DNA of 51,138 nt from Clostridia bacterium (GCA_017436605.1 JAFSCW010000129.1:1-51138), one strand, 5' to 3'. Positions 31,586 through 39,003 are shown, numbered from the stretch's first letter. Numbers and translations: made by a program. Notes: a model not told the origin generated them from the sequence alone.

Positions 31586-32269
31586 ATGAACCCCATCCTG
31601 ATTGTCGATGATAACGAGCAGATTCTGGAGATTCTCTCTCAATATATTGCCAACGCAGACTGGCCGTTTCTGACGGCCCGCTCCGGCGAGGAAGCGCTGT
31701 CCCTCTTCGACGCCGCCGCGCCCTCTCTGATTCTGCTGGATCTTATGCTGCCCGGGCTCGACGGCATCGAAGTCTGCAGGCGCATCCGCGAGGTGTCCAA
31801 TGTGCCGATCCTCATGATCACGGCGCGGGATGAAGACGCAGACCGCATCCTCGGTCTGGACACAGGTGCGGACGACTACATCGTCAAGCCCTTCTCCCCC
31901 GGAGAGGTCATGGCGCGCATCCGCGCCGTCCAGCGCCGCCTGCCCGCGTCTTCGGAGAGCGAAACGCTGGTCATCGGCAGCCTGACGATTCATCTGCCGT
32001 CCCTGAGCGTTTCCCTGAACAGCCACAGAATCAACCTCACCCGCAAGGAAACCGAGCTGCTCTATACGCTCGCCTCCTCGCCCGGGCGCGTCTTTACGCG
32101 CGACAATCTGCTCACGCTGGTCTGGGGCTATGAACACGTGGGCAACTACCGCGCAGTCGATTCCCACATCAAGCGCCTGCGTCAGAAGCTGGACGCTTAC
32201 CCGCATGACTTTTTCAACATCGCCACCGTCTGGGGAACCGGCTATAAATTTGAAAGGACACTTCCATGA
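31586..32269 (+). CDS. OmpR-family response regulator, system 1
   Basis: The 227-residue protein has a receiver domain with acidic pocket D8/D9 and phosphoacceptor D52 (LILLDLMLPGLDG), switch Thr in MITARDED, and Lys in DYIVKPFSPGE. A winged-helix DNA-binding domain follows (LTRKETELLYTLASSPGRVFTRDNLL, YRAVDSHIKRLRQKL). The ATG at 31586 follows GGAGG. It overlaps the kinase gene by four bases. It is the best local candidate to bind the three 20-bp boxes upstream. Confidence 0.95.
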   Translation: MNPILIVDDNEQILEILSQYIANADWPFLTARSGEEALSLFDAAAPSLILLDLMLPGLDGIEVCRRIREVSNVPILMITARDEDADRILGLDTGADDYIVKPFSPGEVMARIRAVQRRLPASSESETLVIGSLTIHLPSLSVSLNSHRINLTRKETELLYTLASSPGRVFTRDNLLTLVWGYEHVGNYRAVDSHIKRLRQKLDAYPHDFFNIATVWGTGYKFERTLP

Positions 32270-33753
32270 ACAACAGGCGCAAAAAATGGGGCGGTTCGAT
32301 CGCATGGCGCCTTGCCGGTCTGTTTGTCGCGCTGCTGGTCGCCTTCACGCTGATCCTCAGCATCCTCTACAACGCCATGCTACGCCGGCAGAACATCCTT
32401 CATTTCAGCCAGACGATGCAGAGCGACGCATATGCCATCGCGCAGAACCTGTCCGAGCTGATCGCGCCGTCGGCCTATGACAGTCTGGATGAAACGCGCT
32501 TTGTCGTCAGCGAGGACAACCTCGCGCCGTACCTCGCCTTCATCGAGCAGCTGACCAACTGTGACGTCTACGTCATCGATACACATCATAACGTCACCGG
32601 ATATTTCAGCGGCGTCATTCAGAAGATCGAAAATCCGCTCCTGCCCGCGTATCTCGAGCAGAGCATTGCGCTGGGCTTTATGGGCAAAACGCCCTTCCTG
32701 CGTTCCCGCTATGACGGAGAGACGCACCTGACCGCCTGCATGCCCGTCATGGACGTCAACAGCCGCGTGCTCGGCGTCGTCCTGCTGGAATCGACGATGC
32801 GCGAGCAGGGCTATAAGCAGGTGCCCAGCGGCGCCATCCTGCTGATCAGTCTGAGCGTCTCCTTCGTCCTGTCCCTCTCGCTCTCGATTTTCTTCTCGCG
32901 CATGTTCACCGAACCGATTTCCAAGCTGCAGAAGGTTTCCCTCATGCTGGCCGGCGGCGCATACGAAACGCGCACCAACATCAACCAGACCGACGAAATC
33001 GGTTCCCTGGCCAGATCCATGGATACGCTTGCCCAGCGGCTTGAAGAGGCGCGCGACAGGGATGCGCAGCTGCGCAAACAGCAGCAGCAGTTTTTCTCCG
33101 ACGTCTCCCACGAGCTGAAAACGCCCGTCACCGTCATCCGCGGTTCCCTCGAAGCGCTGAGCGACAACGTCATCCGCGACGAGGCGCACATTCAGTCGTA
33201 TTACAAGCAGATGATCGCCGAAAGCCGCTGGCTGCAGCGCCTGATTCAGGACCTGCTCGAGCTTTCCCGCCTGCAGAATCTTGAATTCTCGCTGAACATG
33301 GAGCCGCTCGATCTGCGCGAGCTGCTTGGCGACGTCGCCATGAGCGCCAACGCGCTGTGCGAGCGCAAGAGCATCCGCTTTTTCTGCGAGGAGCCCCGCG
33401 GTGCGTTCCCGGTCATCGGCGATTATTCGCGCCTTCGCCAGATGCTCCTTGCCGTCGTGGACAATGCCATCAAATTCACGCCCTCCGGCAAGAGCCTGCG
33501 CCTTTCCCTTTGCGAAGATCCCCTCTCGATCATCATTGCCGACGAGGGCATCGGCATTCCCGAATCCGAGGTCGCGCATATCTTCGACCGCTTCCGCCAT
33601 ACGTCGGATCCATCCCGCGAGAGCACGGGCCTCGGCCTGACGATCGTTCAGGAAATCGCGCACCGGCATGGGGTCTCCATCGACGTCAAGAGCTGCGTCG
33701 GCAAGGGAACGACCTTTTCCTTTACCTTCCCGCCGCAGGACGCGGACGCCTGA
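32266..33753 (+). CDS. sensor histidine kinase, system 1
   Basis: This 495-residue membrane kinase has a first helix near residues 15-35 and an extracytoplasmic sensor of about 150 residues. A second helix (AILLISLSVSFVLSLSLSIFFS) leads into HAMP, HisKA with phosphoacceptor H282 (FFSDVSHELKTPVTVIRG), and an ATPase domain with the N-box (VVDNAIKFT), DEGIGIP and STGLGLTIVQEI. It would sense an external signal and phosphorylate the regulator encoded just upstream. The gene pair ends at a bidirectional terminator. Confidence 0.95.
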   Translation: MNNRRKKWGGSIAWRLAGLFVALLVAFTLILSILYNAMLRRQNILHFSQTMQSDAYAIAQNLSELIAPSAYDSLDETRFVVSEDNLAPYLAFIEQLTNCDVYVIDTHHNVTGYFSGVIQKIENPLLPAYLEQSIALGFMGKTPFLRSRYDGETHLTACMPVMDVNSRVLGVVLLESTMREQGYKQVPSGAILLISLSVSFVLSLSLSIFFSRMFTEPISKLQKVSLMLAGGAYETRTNINQTDEIGSLARSMDTLAQRLEEARDRDAQLRKQQQQFFSDVSHELKTPVTVIRGSLEALSDNVIRDEAHIQSYYKQMIAESRWLQRLIQDLLELSRLQNLEFSLNMEPLDLRELLGDVAMSANALCERKSIRFFCEEPRGAFPVIGDYSRLRQMLLAVVDNAIKFTPSGKSLRLSLCEDPLSIIIADEGIGIPESEVAHIFDRFRHTSDPSRESTGLGLTIVQEIAHRHGVSIDVKSCVGKGTTFSFTFPPQDADA

Positions 33754-33802
33754 ACGCAAAGGCCGCCTGCGGCTTTCCGCCAGACTTCTTCATTATTGCG
33801 CA

Positions 33803-33840
33803 AAAACAACGCAGGATGCTGTCATCCTGCGTTGCTTTTA
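33803..33840. terminator. bidirectional terminator, kinase 1 and lrp
   Basis: AACGCAGGATG (33809-33819) and CATCCTGCGTT form an 11-bp stem. T-rich sequence lies on both sides, between two convergent genes; it overlaps the lrp stop by three bases. Confidence 0.8.
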
Positions 33841-34284
33841 TTCCTCGCTGTCCATCGCCGGAATGCCGCGATGCTCCACCGGCGTGGAGAAGACAATCTG
33901 CGTTCTCGTGCGGCCGAAACGATGCAGCTGATTGATGAACTGATCGAGCTCCTGCGTCGTATGGAAGCAGACCTTGAGCAGCATTGAATAATCGCCCGTC
34001 ACGCAGTTGCATTCCATGACGTTGGGGCATGCCTCAATATATGGATAAAACTCCGGCTTCTGCTTCGGCTCGACCTCCAGGCTGATAAATGCCTTGATCT
34101 GATAGCCCATCGCCGCACAGGAAAGCTGCGCCTGATAGCCGAGAATCAGTCCTGCTTTTTCCAGGCGCTCAATCCGCGCGCTGACAGCTGGCGAGGAAAG
34201 AAACACCTGCTCGGCAATCACCTTCAGTGGCGTGCGCGCATTTTCCTGGAGAATTGTCAGGATCTTCTTATCAATATTGTCCAT
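33838..34284 (-). CDS. Lrp/AsnC family transcriptional regulator
   Basis: The protein of about 148 residues has an N-terminal HTH (DNIDKKILTILQENARTPLKVIAEQVFLSSPAVSARIERLEKAGLI) and a C-terminal RAM/ligand domain (YQIKAFISLEVEPKQK, MECNCVTGDYSMLLKVCF). Lrp-family proteins sense amino acids. The start is uncertain. The ATG at 34299 is directly fused to GGAGG with no spacer, and the ATG at 34284 is 15 bases from it. I favour 34284, whose MDNIDKKIL fits the family. Its target genes are not evident. Confidence 0.88.
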   Translation of the reverse strand: MDNIDKKILTILQENARTPLKVIAEQVFLSSPAVSARIERLEKAGLILGYQAQLSCAAMGYQIKAFISLEVEPKQKPEFYPYIEACPNVMECNCVTGDYSMLLKVCFHTTQELDQFINQLHRFGRTRTQIVFSTPVEHRGIPAMDSEE

Positions 34285-34438
34285 GGGATTAACAAGCATC
34301 CTCCGTTGTCCGAATTTATTTTATTAAGAGAATATCACGTTTTATCCCATTTGGCAAGCCATCTCATCAAAGAATCAAAAGAGCAGCCGGCACGTGTGCC
34401 GCAATCCGACACTTTTAGAAAAAAAGAGAAAAAAGGTG

Positions 34439-34467
34439 TTGACAAAGCACACTGTCTTTGGTATAAT
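34439..34467 (+). promoter_or_regulatory. tRNA-Arg promoter
   Basis: A perfect-consensus promoter: TTGACA (34439-34444), 17 bases, TATAAT (34462-34467). It lies 28 bases before the tRNA. Confidence 0.9.
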
Positions 34468-34495
34468 CTCTTTTGTTCGAAAGAACAAGGCACCC

Positions 34496-34572
34496 GCACC
34501 CATAGCTCAGCTGGATAGAGCGTTTGACTACGAATCAAAAGGCCACAGGTTCGAATCCTGTTGGGTGCACCA
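34496..34572 (+). tRNA. tRNA-Arg (ACG)
   Basis: A 77-base cloverleaf with acceptor GCACCCA/TGGGTGC and encoded CCA. The anticodon loop CTACGAA gives ACG, which is normally edited to ICG. Its 3' half is repeated in decayed form at 35109-35150, marking it as an integration target. Confidence 0.97.
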
Positions 34573-34574
34573 CA

Positions 34575-34613
34575 AACCGCCGATACGCTTTAGCTAGTCG
34601 GCGGTTGTTTTTT
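34575..34613 (+). terminator. tRNA-Arg terminator
   Basis: AACCGCCGA (34575-34583) and TCGGCGGTT (34598-34606) form a perfect stem followed by a T-rich tract. Confidence 0.88.
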
Positions 34614-34640
34614 GCCTGCGTTTTGCGCAGGCTTTTTTCT
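34614..34640 (+). terminator. second terminator after tRNA-Arg
   Basis: GCCTGCG and CGCAGGC form a 7-bp stem followed by TTTTTTCTTTT. Confidence 0.75.
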
Positions 34641-34674
34641 TTTATTGCTTGGTTTCTTCATCATCTCTCATAAT

Positions 34675-34726
34675 CAAATCCCGCGAAGGTTTCTTATGGA
34701 TTAAGAAGCACTTTGCGGGATTTTTT
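34675..34726 (+). terminator. third terminator-like hairpin after tRNA-Arg
   Basis: AAATCCCGC and GCGGGATTT arms enclose a long inner hairpin, with T6 after it. It lies inside the relic element. Confidence 0.6.
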
Positions 34727-34764
34727 GTTATTGTATTATAGTATAATTTTCGACTCATCAGACC

Positions 34765-34786
34765 AATTATCACAAAACTTATCACA
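34765..34786. repeat. 22-bp direct repeat, copy 1
   Basis: AATTATCACAAAACTTATCA plus CA at 34765-34786 is repeated 80 bases downstream with a single mismatch. The copies flank the end of the integrase relic and could be recombinase arm sites. Confidence 0.75.
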
Positions 34787-34844
34787 ATAACATCTGTTCT
34801 ACCCTTAATTTTTCTTGTTCTCATCTAGGTTTTTTGAGGCTTCA

Positions 34845-34866
34845 AATTATCACAAATCTTATCACA
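34845..34866. repeat. 22-bp direct repeat, copy 2
   Basis: The same 22 bases as copy 1 except one A-to-T change. It overlaps the stop codon of the integrase fragment. Confidence 0.75.
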
Positions 34867-34972
34867 TCGACCTGAAAACGCTGCTGATAAGGCCTCCTGC
34901 CGCAATGACGTTTGTTTCCCTCTTGTGTGCATAGCGATCAAGGGTCATTTTGATGTCTGAATGATACAATCG
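34862..34972 (-). pseudogene. tyrosine recombinase (integrase) C-terminal fragment
   Basis: Leftward translation gives RLYHSDIKMTLDRYAHKRET followed by NVIAAGGLISSVFRSM and a stop. This is the end of a phage or ICE-type tyrosine recombinase, including the catalytic Tyr in LDRYAH and the preceding His of the L(G/Y)HSD box. Upstream of residue RL the frame loses all similarity, so only about 36 codons survive. It is too short and lacks a start, so it cannot be functional. Confidence 0.8.
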
Positions 34973-35081
34973 TAAATGTAAAAGAAAAGACCCCAATCAG
35001 GGTCAAATAAGAACCTTACACAGCAAAGCCAAAGTTGGTTATTAGTTATTTGTACATATCAGAAAACCTCTGATTTTACTC

Positions 35082-35104
35082 GCCTCGAAGGTCTCCTTCG
35101 AGGC
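35082..35104. repeat. perfect 10-bp hairpin beside the relic att copy
   Basis: GCCTCGAAGG (35082-35091) and CCTTCGAGGC (35095-35104) with a 3-base loop lie immediately left of the duplicated tRNA sequence. There is no T-tract. The rest of 34973-35081 shows only a weak GACCC/GGGTC hairpin near 34990 and no gene. Confidence 0.7.
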
Positions 35105-35108
35105 TCTG

Positions 35109-35150
35109 CGAATCAAAAGGCCACAGGGTCGGATTCTGCCCAGTGCACCA
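35109..35150 (+). repeat. decayed copy of the tRNA-Arg 3' half (att relic)
   Basis: Nineteen bases identical to 34531-34549 are followed by a mutated T-arm and acceptor ending in GTGCACCA. The T-stem no longer pairs, so this is not a tRNA. A terminator-like hairpin resembling the one after the real tRNA (35152-35186) follows, showing the duplication extended past the tRNA. Confidence 0.85.
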
Positions 35151-35233
35151 TGAACCGCTGACATGCTTCGCGCTGTTGGCGGTTTTTTCTGTGTTATTGA
35201 ATCATCGTATACTTCCAGGCAGCTTTGGGTGCG

Positions 35234-35272
35234 AAAAAATCCCTCTCTCTGCCCGGCAGAGAGAGGGGGATT
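35234..35272 (-). terminator. terminator of two-component system 2
   Basis: CCCTCTCTCTGCC and a GGCAGAGAGAGGG arm form a long stem. An A run on the + strand at 35234-35239 provides a leftward T-tract. It is about 95 bases beyond the kinase stop. Confidence 0.85.
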
Positions 35273-35366
35273 TCCATGCGATCCTCTTCTATATAGAAAC
35301 AATATGCGCGGAGCTGCTTTTTTTCATTCAGCCCCCTGCCGCCCTGCCTCGCCTCCGGCCGCCGCT

Positions 35367-36824
35367 TCAGTCCTCCGGTACAGCGCATCCTGTAAACACA
35401 AGCGCAAAGCGCGTACCCCGGCCCGGTTCGCTTTCGCAGGAGAATTCCAGCTGATGGCGGAGCGCAATTTCCCTTGCAATCGGAAGACCCAGCCCCGTTC
35501 CGCCGGAATTGCAGGTGGATTTATCGTGGTAATACCGGTCGAAAATATGCTCCAGCTTCTCCTTGTCAATGCCCGCGCCGTGATCGGTTACCGACACCTC
35601 ACACCCCCCGGGCACAGGGTTTGCCGCAAGGAAAATCTCCGAGCCCTCCGGAGAAAACTTGATAGCATTATCCAGCAGGATAATCATCAGCTGACGCAGC
35701 CTTCTATAATCTCCCATCACCGGGAGCGGTCCCGCCTGATTCTCCAGTCGGATAGCGATACGTTTTTCACTCGCCTTCTGGCGCATGGAGCGAACCGTAT
35801 CTGAGAGGATATCCGCCAGATTGACAATCTCCATGTCGATTCGGAAATGCGGATTCTGAAGCCGGGCAAGCTCCAGCAGATCGTTGACGAGATTCTGAAT
35901 ATGCATGGTATCCGCATAGAGCTGATGATAAGTCGCCTCGCGCGCCTTTTGCTCTGTGATCATGCCGCTGCGCAGCAGCTCCACATTACCCTTAAGCACG
36001 GCAATCGGCGTGCGCAGCTCATGCGAAACATCCGAAAAGAAGTCCTGACGCATCTGCTCCATCTGCCGTCTTTCCTGCTCCGCCTCATCCAGCTTCGCGG
36101 ACAGCTGATCGATATGACCGGCCAGCACGCCGATTTCATCATCCTGCACAACCCCCGTATGGGCGCAGTAATCGCCGCCGATCAGCCTTGTCGTCGTGTC
36201 CATCATCCTGTATAGCGGCATCACAAACCGGCCGGAAACAAGGCGCGACACGGCCACCGCAAGCAGCATGGATATACACAGGCAGAAGCCGAGAATATAG
36301 ATCGTATCGGCCAGCGCATGCCCGACCGTGTTGATGGGACAATGCAGAATCAGCGCATAGAGCACTTCGCCGTCCGCGCCCCAGACCGGCGCCCCTGTCA
36401 TCAGGCTTTTCGCGCCGAGCGCACCCGGCAGATACGGCTCGATGACCGCTTCCCGCTCTTCAAAGATGCGGCTGATCAGCTGCTGCGCCTCCTGGGGAAG
36501 CGCCTGCGCCGCCGGCTTCATTTCGCCGATCGTCACAATATGCCCCGCTGCGTCGGTCAGATACAGCTCGCTCATCGCAAGGTCGCCGATGAAGCGCGTA
36601 TAGGATTTGAATCCCCCGCCGACGCATGATCCTTCATGATAATTCGCCATGAAATGCGACAGCGTATCCGCGATGGTCACGGCGTGCGCGCGCATATCCC
36701 TGACCGTTACATCCACAGTATGGCGCATGAACATCAGGGAAAACAGCACGCCGGCAATCAGCCCGAAGAGCAGGAGCACCATCGCAAAATACAGCGTCAG
36801 GCGGCGCGCGATTTTAGTCCTCAT
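35367..36824 (-). CDS. sensor histidine kinase, system 2
   Basis: This 485-residue membrane kinase has an N-terminal helix (LYFAMVLLLFGLIAGVLFSLMF) and an external sensor of about 130 residues containing a Cys (GSCVGGG). A second helix (YILGFCLCISMLLAVAVSRLVS) leads into HAMP, HisKA with H268 (FFSDVSHELRTPIAVLKG), and an ATPase with LLDNAIKFS, DHGAGI and GGTGLGLPIAREI. It overlaps its response regulator by 11 bases. It is divergent from the TSCPD operon, which is the likely target. Confidence 0.95.
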   Translation of the reverse strand: MRTKIARRLTLYFAMVLLLFGLIAGVLFSLMFMRHTVDVTVRDMRAHAVTIADTLSHFMANYHEGSCVGGGFKSYTRFIGDLAMSELYLTDAAGHIVTIGEMKPAAQALPQEAQQLISRIFEEREAVIEPYLPGALGAKSLMTGAPVWGADGEVLYALILHCPINTVGHALADTIYILGFCLCISMLLAVAVSRLVSGRFVMPLYRMMDTTTRLIGGDYCAHTGVVQDDEIGVLAGHIDQLSAKLDEAEQERRQMEQMRQDFFSDVSHELRTPIAVLKGNVELLRSGMITEQKAREATYHQLYADTMHIQNLVNDLLELARLQNPHFRIDMEIVNLADILSDTVRSMRQKASEKRIAIRLENQAGPLPVMGDYRRLRQLMIILLDNAIKFSPEGSEIFLAANPVPGGCEVSVTDHGAGIDKEKLEHIFDRYYHDKSTCNSGGTGLGLPIAREIALRHQLEFSCESEPGRGTRFALVFTGCAVPED

Positions 36825-37515
36825 GCCCGGTCACCTCAAACTTGTAGCCCAGTCCCCAGATGGTCTTCACCTGCCAGTCCGGATGCTCAAAGGCGTCCAG
36901 CTTGGCGCGCAGCCGCTTGACATGGCTGTCCACGGTCCGGCTGTCGCCGTAATAATCATAGCCCCAAAGAAGCCCGAGCAGGGTTTCCCGCGAATAGAGC
37001 TTATCGCTGTTTTCTGCGAGCGTATAGAGGATCTCCAGTTCCTTTTTGGTCAGCGATACGCTCTGTCCGTTTATTCTGACCAGCGCATTATCCATATCAA
37101 TATACAGGCTGCCGACGGTCAGCTGATGTCTGGAAATGCCCATGCCGGAGGACCGGTCGAGGCGGCGCAGGATGGCGCGGATTCTCGCCATGACCTCCTC
37201 TCCGGAAAACGGCTTGACGATATAATCGTCCGCGCCGATGTCCAGACCCATCACGCGCTCAAAGTCCTCGCCTCTGGCCGTGATCATGATGATCGGCACG
37301 TTGGACGTGCGGCGGATCTCCCGGCACAGTGCGAAGCCGTCCATATAGGGCATCATCACGTCCAGCAGAATCACCGCAAATCTTTCCCTGTGAAACAGTT
37401 CCAGCGCTTCCCTGCCGTCGGATGCAATCACAGGCTCAAAGCCTGCCGCTTTTACAAATCCGCTGATGATCCTCGTGATCTGAAGATTATCATCAGCAAT
37501 CAGAATTCTATCCAC
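36814..37515 (-). CDS. OmpR-family response regulator, system 2
   Basis: The 233-residue protein has a receiver with D8/D9, phosphoacceptor D52 (VILLDVMMPYMDG) and Lys in DYIVKPFSGEE. A winged helix follows (SLTKKELEILYTLAENSDKLYSRETLL, SRTVDSHVKRLRAKL). Translation starts at a GTG eight bases after GGGGG. It resembles the regulator of system 1 along its whole length. Its gene is divergent from the TSCPD/FMN operon with about 200 bases between start codons. Confidence 0.94.
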   Translation of the reverse strand: MDRILIADDNLQITRIISGFVKAAGFEPVIASDGREALELFHRERFAVILLDVMMPYMDGFALCREIRRTSNVPIIMITARGEDFERVMGLDIGADDYIVKPFSGEEVMARIRAILRRLDRSSGMGISRHQLTVGSLYIDMDNALVRINGQSVSLTKKELEILYTLAENSDKLYSRETLLGLLWGYDYYGDSRTVDSHVKRLRAKLDAFEHPDWQVKTIWGLGYKFEVTGHED

Positions 37516-37547
37516 AGATTGAGCCCCCAGTTTGCCAATGTGGGTTC

Positions 37548-37556
37548 ATTATAGCA
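37548..37556 (-). promoter_or_regulatory. extended -10 promoter of two-component system 2
   Basis: Leftward TGCTATAAT: TATAAT at 37548-37553 preceded by TGC (37554-37556), an extended -10. No good -35 is visible. Confidence 0.6.
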
Positions 37557-37614
37557 CAGGCGTCCATTCCTCCATATAAAAGAGCCTAAAAAAACAAAAA
37601 ATCGTCACAAATAT

Positions 37615-37632
37615 TTGTTATTATCTTAACAA
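37615..37632. promoter_or_regulatory. Rex-like redox operator of the TSCPD operon
   Basis: TTGTTATTATCTTAACAA matches the clostridial Rex consensus TTGTTAANNNNTTAACAA at all but one fixed position. It overlaps a TATTAT -10-like element (37619-37624) just upstream of the TSCPD operon. Rex represses when NADH is low, so the operon would be induced at high NADH/NAD+. No Rex gene lies in the window. Confidence 0.6.
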
Positions 37633-37681
37633 GAAACATTGTCTGTCTGCAGCATGTTTCTTCTTGCTTTTCAGACAGACA
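37631..37681 (+). promoter_or_regulatory. interleaved-hairpin leader of the TSCPD operon
   Basis: Four arms occur in the order A-B-A'-B'. AAGAAACAT (37631-37639) pairs with ATGTTTCTT (37654-37662), and TGTCTGTCTG (37640-37649) pairs with CAGACAGACA (37672-37681). Both pairings are perfect and cross each other, so they form either a pseudoknot or two alternative structures. The ribosome binding site follows 20 bases later. Confidence 0.6.
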
Positions 37682-37716
37682 AGCACAATCACAAAACTGT
37701 GGTGGAGGAGATTATC

Positions 37717-38229
37717 ATGATGGAAAAGAAGACCCAGACTCGCCGCGACTTTCTCAGGAACACCCTGAAGCTGGGCGCCGGCGTCGCCGCAATGACCGCG
37801 CTTTCCCCGGTGATGGCCATTGCTGAAGAAGAGCAGATTCCCTTTGCCTGGAAGCCGAACGCCGCTCCCTGCAAGCTGATCGAAGAGCTCGAGCCGTCCG
37901 CCGAAGGCGTGCGCAGCTTCAAGTTCACCACCGACGGCCGTTCCTGCTCCAAGAGCGTGACCTTCGACATCGTCGGCAAGGAAGAGTACGTCAAGAACGT
38001 CAAGTATGAAGGCGGCTGCTCCGGCGGCACGCAGGGCATCGCTGCGATGAGCGAAGGCCGTCCGGCTTCCGAGATCATCGGCGCCGTACTGGGTCTGGTC
38101 TGCCGCAACAAGAAGTCCGGTTCTTCCTGTGCCGATCAGCTGGCGCTCGGCCTGCAGCAGGCGCTGATGATCGTGCGCGGCACGCCGTGCCCGGGCTGCG
38201 AAGCGGGCGTGTGCACCAGCGCGAAGTAA
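37717..38229 (+). CDS. Tat-exported TSCPD-domain protein
   Basis: The 170-residue protein begins with a twin-arginine signal (TRRDFLRNTLKLGAG, Arg9-Arg10, hydrophobic stretch, then AIAE). The mature part is a TIGR03905-like four-Cys TSCPD domain: SCSKSVTFDI (C77), YEGGCSGGTQGI (C101), LVC (C129) and SSCADQL (C138). A Cys-rich tail, GTPCPGCEAGVC (C158, C161, C166), follows. Known relatives are mostly cytoplasmic and uncharacterised. Tat export implies that the protein folds, perhaps with a metal or cofactor, before export. The ATG at 37717 follows GGAGGAG. It is the first gene of the pair. Confidence 0.85.
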   Translation: MMEKKTQTRRDFLRNTLKLGAGVAAMTALSPVMAIAEEEQIPFAWKPNAAPCKLIEELEPSAEGVRSFKFTTDGRSCSKSVTFDIVGKEEYVKNVKYEGGCSGGTQGIAAMSEGRPASEIIGAVLGLVCRNKKSGSSCADQLALGLQQALMIVRGTPCPGCEAGVCTSAK

Positions 38230-38289
38230 TTCCCCTGACTGTCCTCTGACTTCATGCAAATCAATATATAAATAAGGAGATTGACTGCT

Positions 38290-39003
38290 ATGTCTAAGAA
38301 GATTTTCAGCATTTGCCTGGCGCTCGTGCTGGTTCTGTGTTCCTGCGCGGCTCTGGCTGATACGTTCGAAGGTATCGGCGAGGGCTTCAAGCCGCTTCAG
38401 GTCAAGGTCGACGTGACCGACGGCAAGATCGCTGCCATCGAAATGATCGTCAACGACGAAACTCCGGAAATCGGCGGCGTCGCCATCGAGACCCTGACCA
38501 AGCAGATCATCGACGGCCAGACCCTGGCTGTGGATACCATTTCCGGCGCGACCTACACCACCGTCGGCTTCACCGCCGCCGTGGCTGACGCCGTCGCCAA
38601 GGCCGGCCTCGATCCGGCTGGCATGGGCTGGGAAGACAAGTCCGTCGTTATCCTGCCGGCCTGCATGCGCATCAAGGAAATGCTGATCAAGAACGATTTC
38701 CATTACTTCAACTACACCACCGCCAACGTCTGCTCCGAGTACATCGCTTTCGCCATCTATGAGCCGGACATGACCGTGTGGGATCTGCGCGTTTACGGCG
38801 GCTGCCACGGCACCTCCGACGCCTTCGGCGCCCTGTGCAAGGGTCTGCCGGTGGAAGAGGCCATCGCCCGCCTCGGCGGCATCCAGTGCTCCGGCAGCGC
38901 GACCGGCGTTGATTCCTGCCCGGATCAGTGCGCTCAGGCGCTGACCGCTGCTGTCGGCATCATCAACGGCACCCTGTGCGAAGGCTGCACCGAAGCCCAC
39001 TGA
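38290..39003 (+). CDS. secreted FMN-binding/TSCPD fusion protein
   Basis: The 237-residue exported protein has a Sec signal (KKIFSICLALVLVLCSCAALAD). Residues of about 25-105 form an FMN_bind domain with the flavinylation motif DTISGAT (82-88). Residues of about 145-237 are a TSCPD domain whose cysteines align with its neighbour: C148, C172, C200, C210 (DSCPD) and the tail GTLCEGC (C230, C233). The combination suggests covalent FMN next to a thiol or metal site outside the cell. The ATG at 38290 follows AAGGAG by ten bases. It lies 60 bases after the Tat-exported TSCPD gene. Confidence 0.85.
   Translation: MSKKIFSICLALVLVLCSCAALADTFEGIGEGFKPLQVKVDVTDGKIAAIEMIVNDETPEIGGVAIETLTKQIIDGQTLAVDTISGATYTTVGFTAAVADAVAKAGLDPAGMGWEDKSVVILPACMRIKEMLIKNDFHYFNYTTANVCSEYIAFAIYEPDMTVWDLRVYGGCHGTSDAFGALCKGLPVEEAIARLGGIQCSGSATGVDSCPDQCAQALTAAVGIINGTLCEGCTEAH

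Larger units (their letters stand above)
34531..35150. mobile_element. relic of an integrative element in tRNA-Arg
   Basis: The interval is bounded by the 3' half of tRNA-Arg and a second, mutated copy of the same sequence. The first 19 bases of the two copies (34531-34549 and 35109-35127) are identical. It contains the C-terminus of a tyrosine integrase pointing toward the tRNA, the usual position of int next to an att site, and a pair of 22-bp direct repeats. Nothing else of the cargo survives; about 580 bases remain. Confidence 0.75.

Noticed and set aside
34642..34824. 60-codon leftward frame inside the relic element
   Set aside because: No ribosome binding site or similarity; it runs through a terminator-like hairpin and one of the 22-bp repeats. 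More likely decayed DNA.
35109..35150. Possible second tRNA gene
   Set aside because: Only the 3' half is present, the T-stem is broken and there is no D-arm or anticodon stem; it is an att relic.
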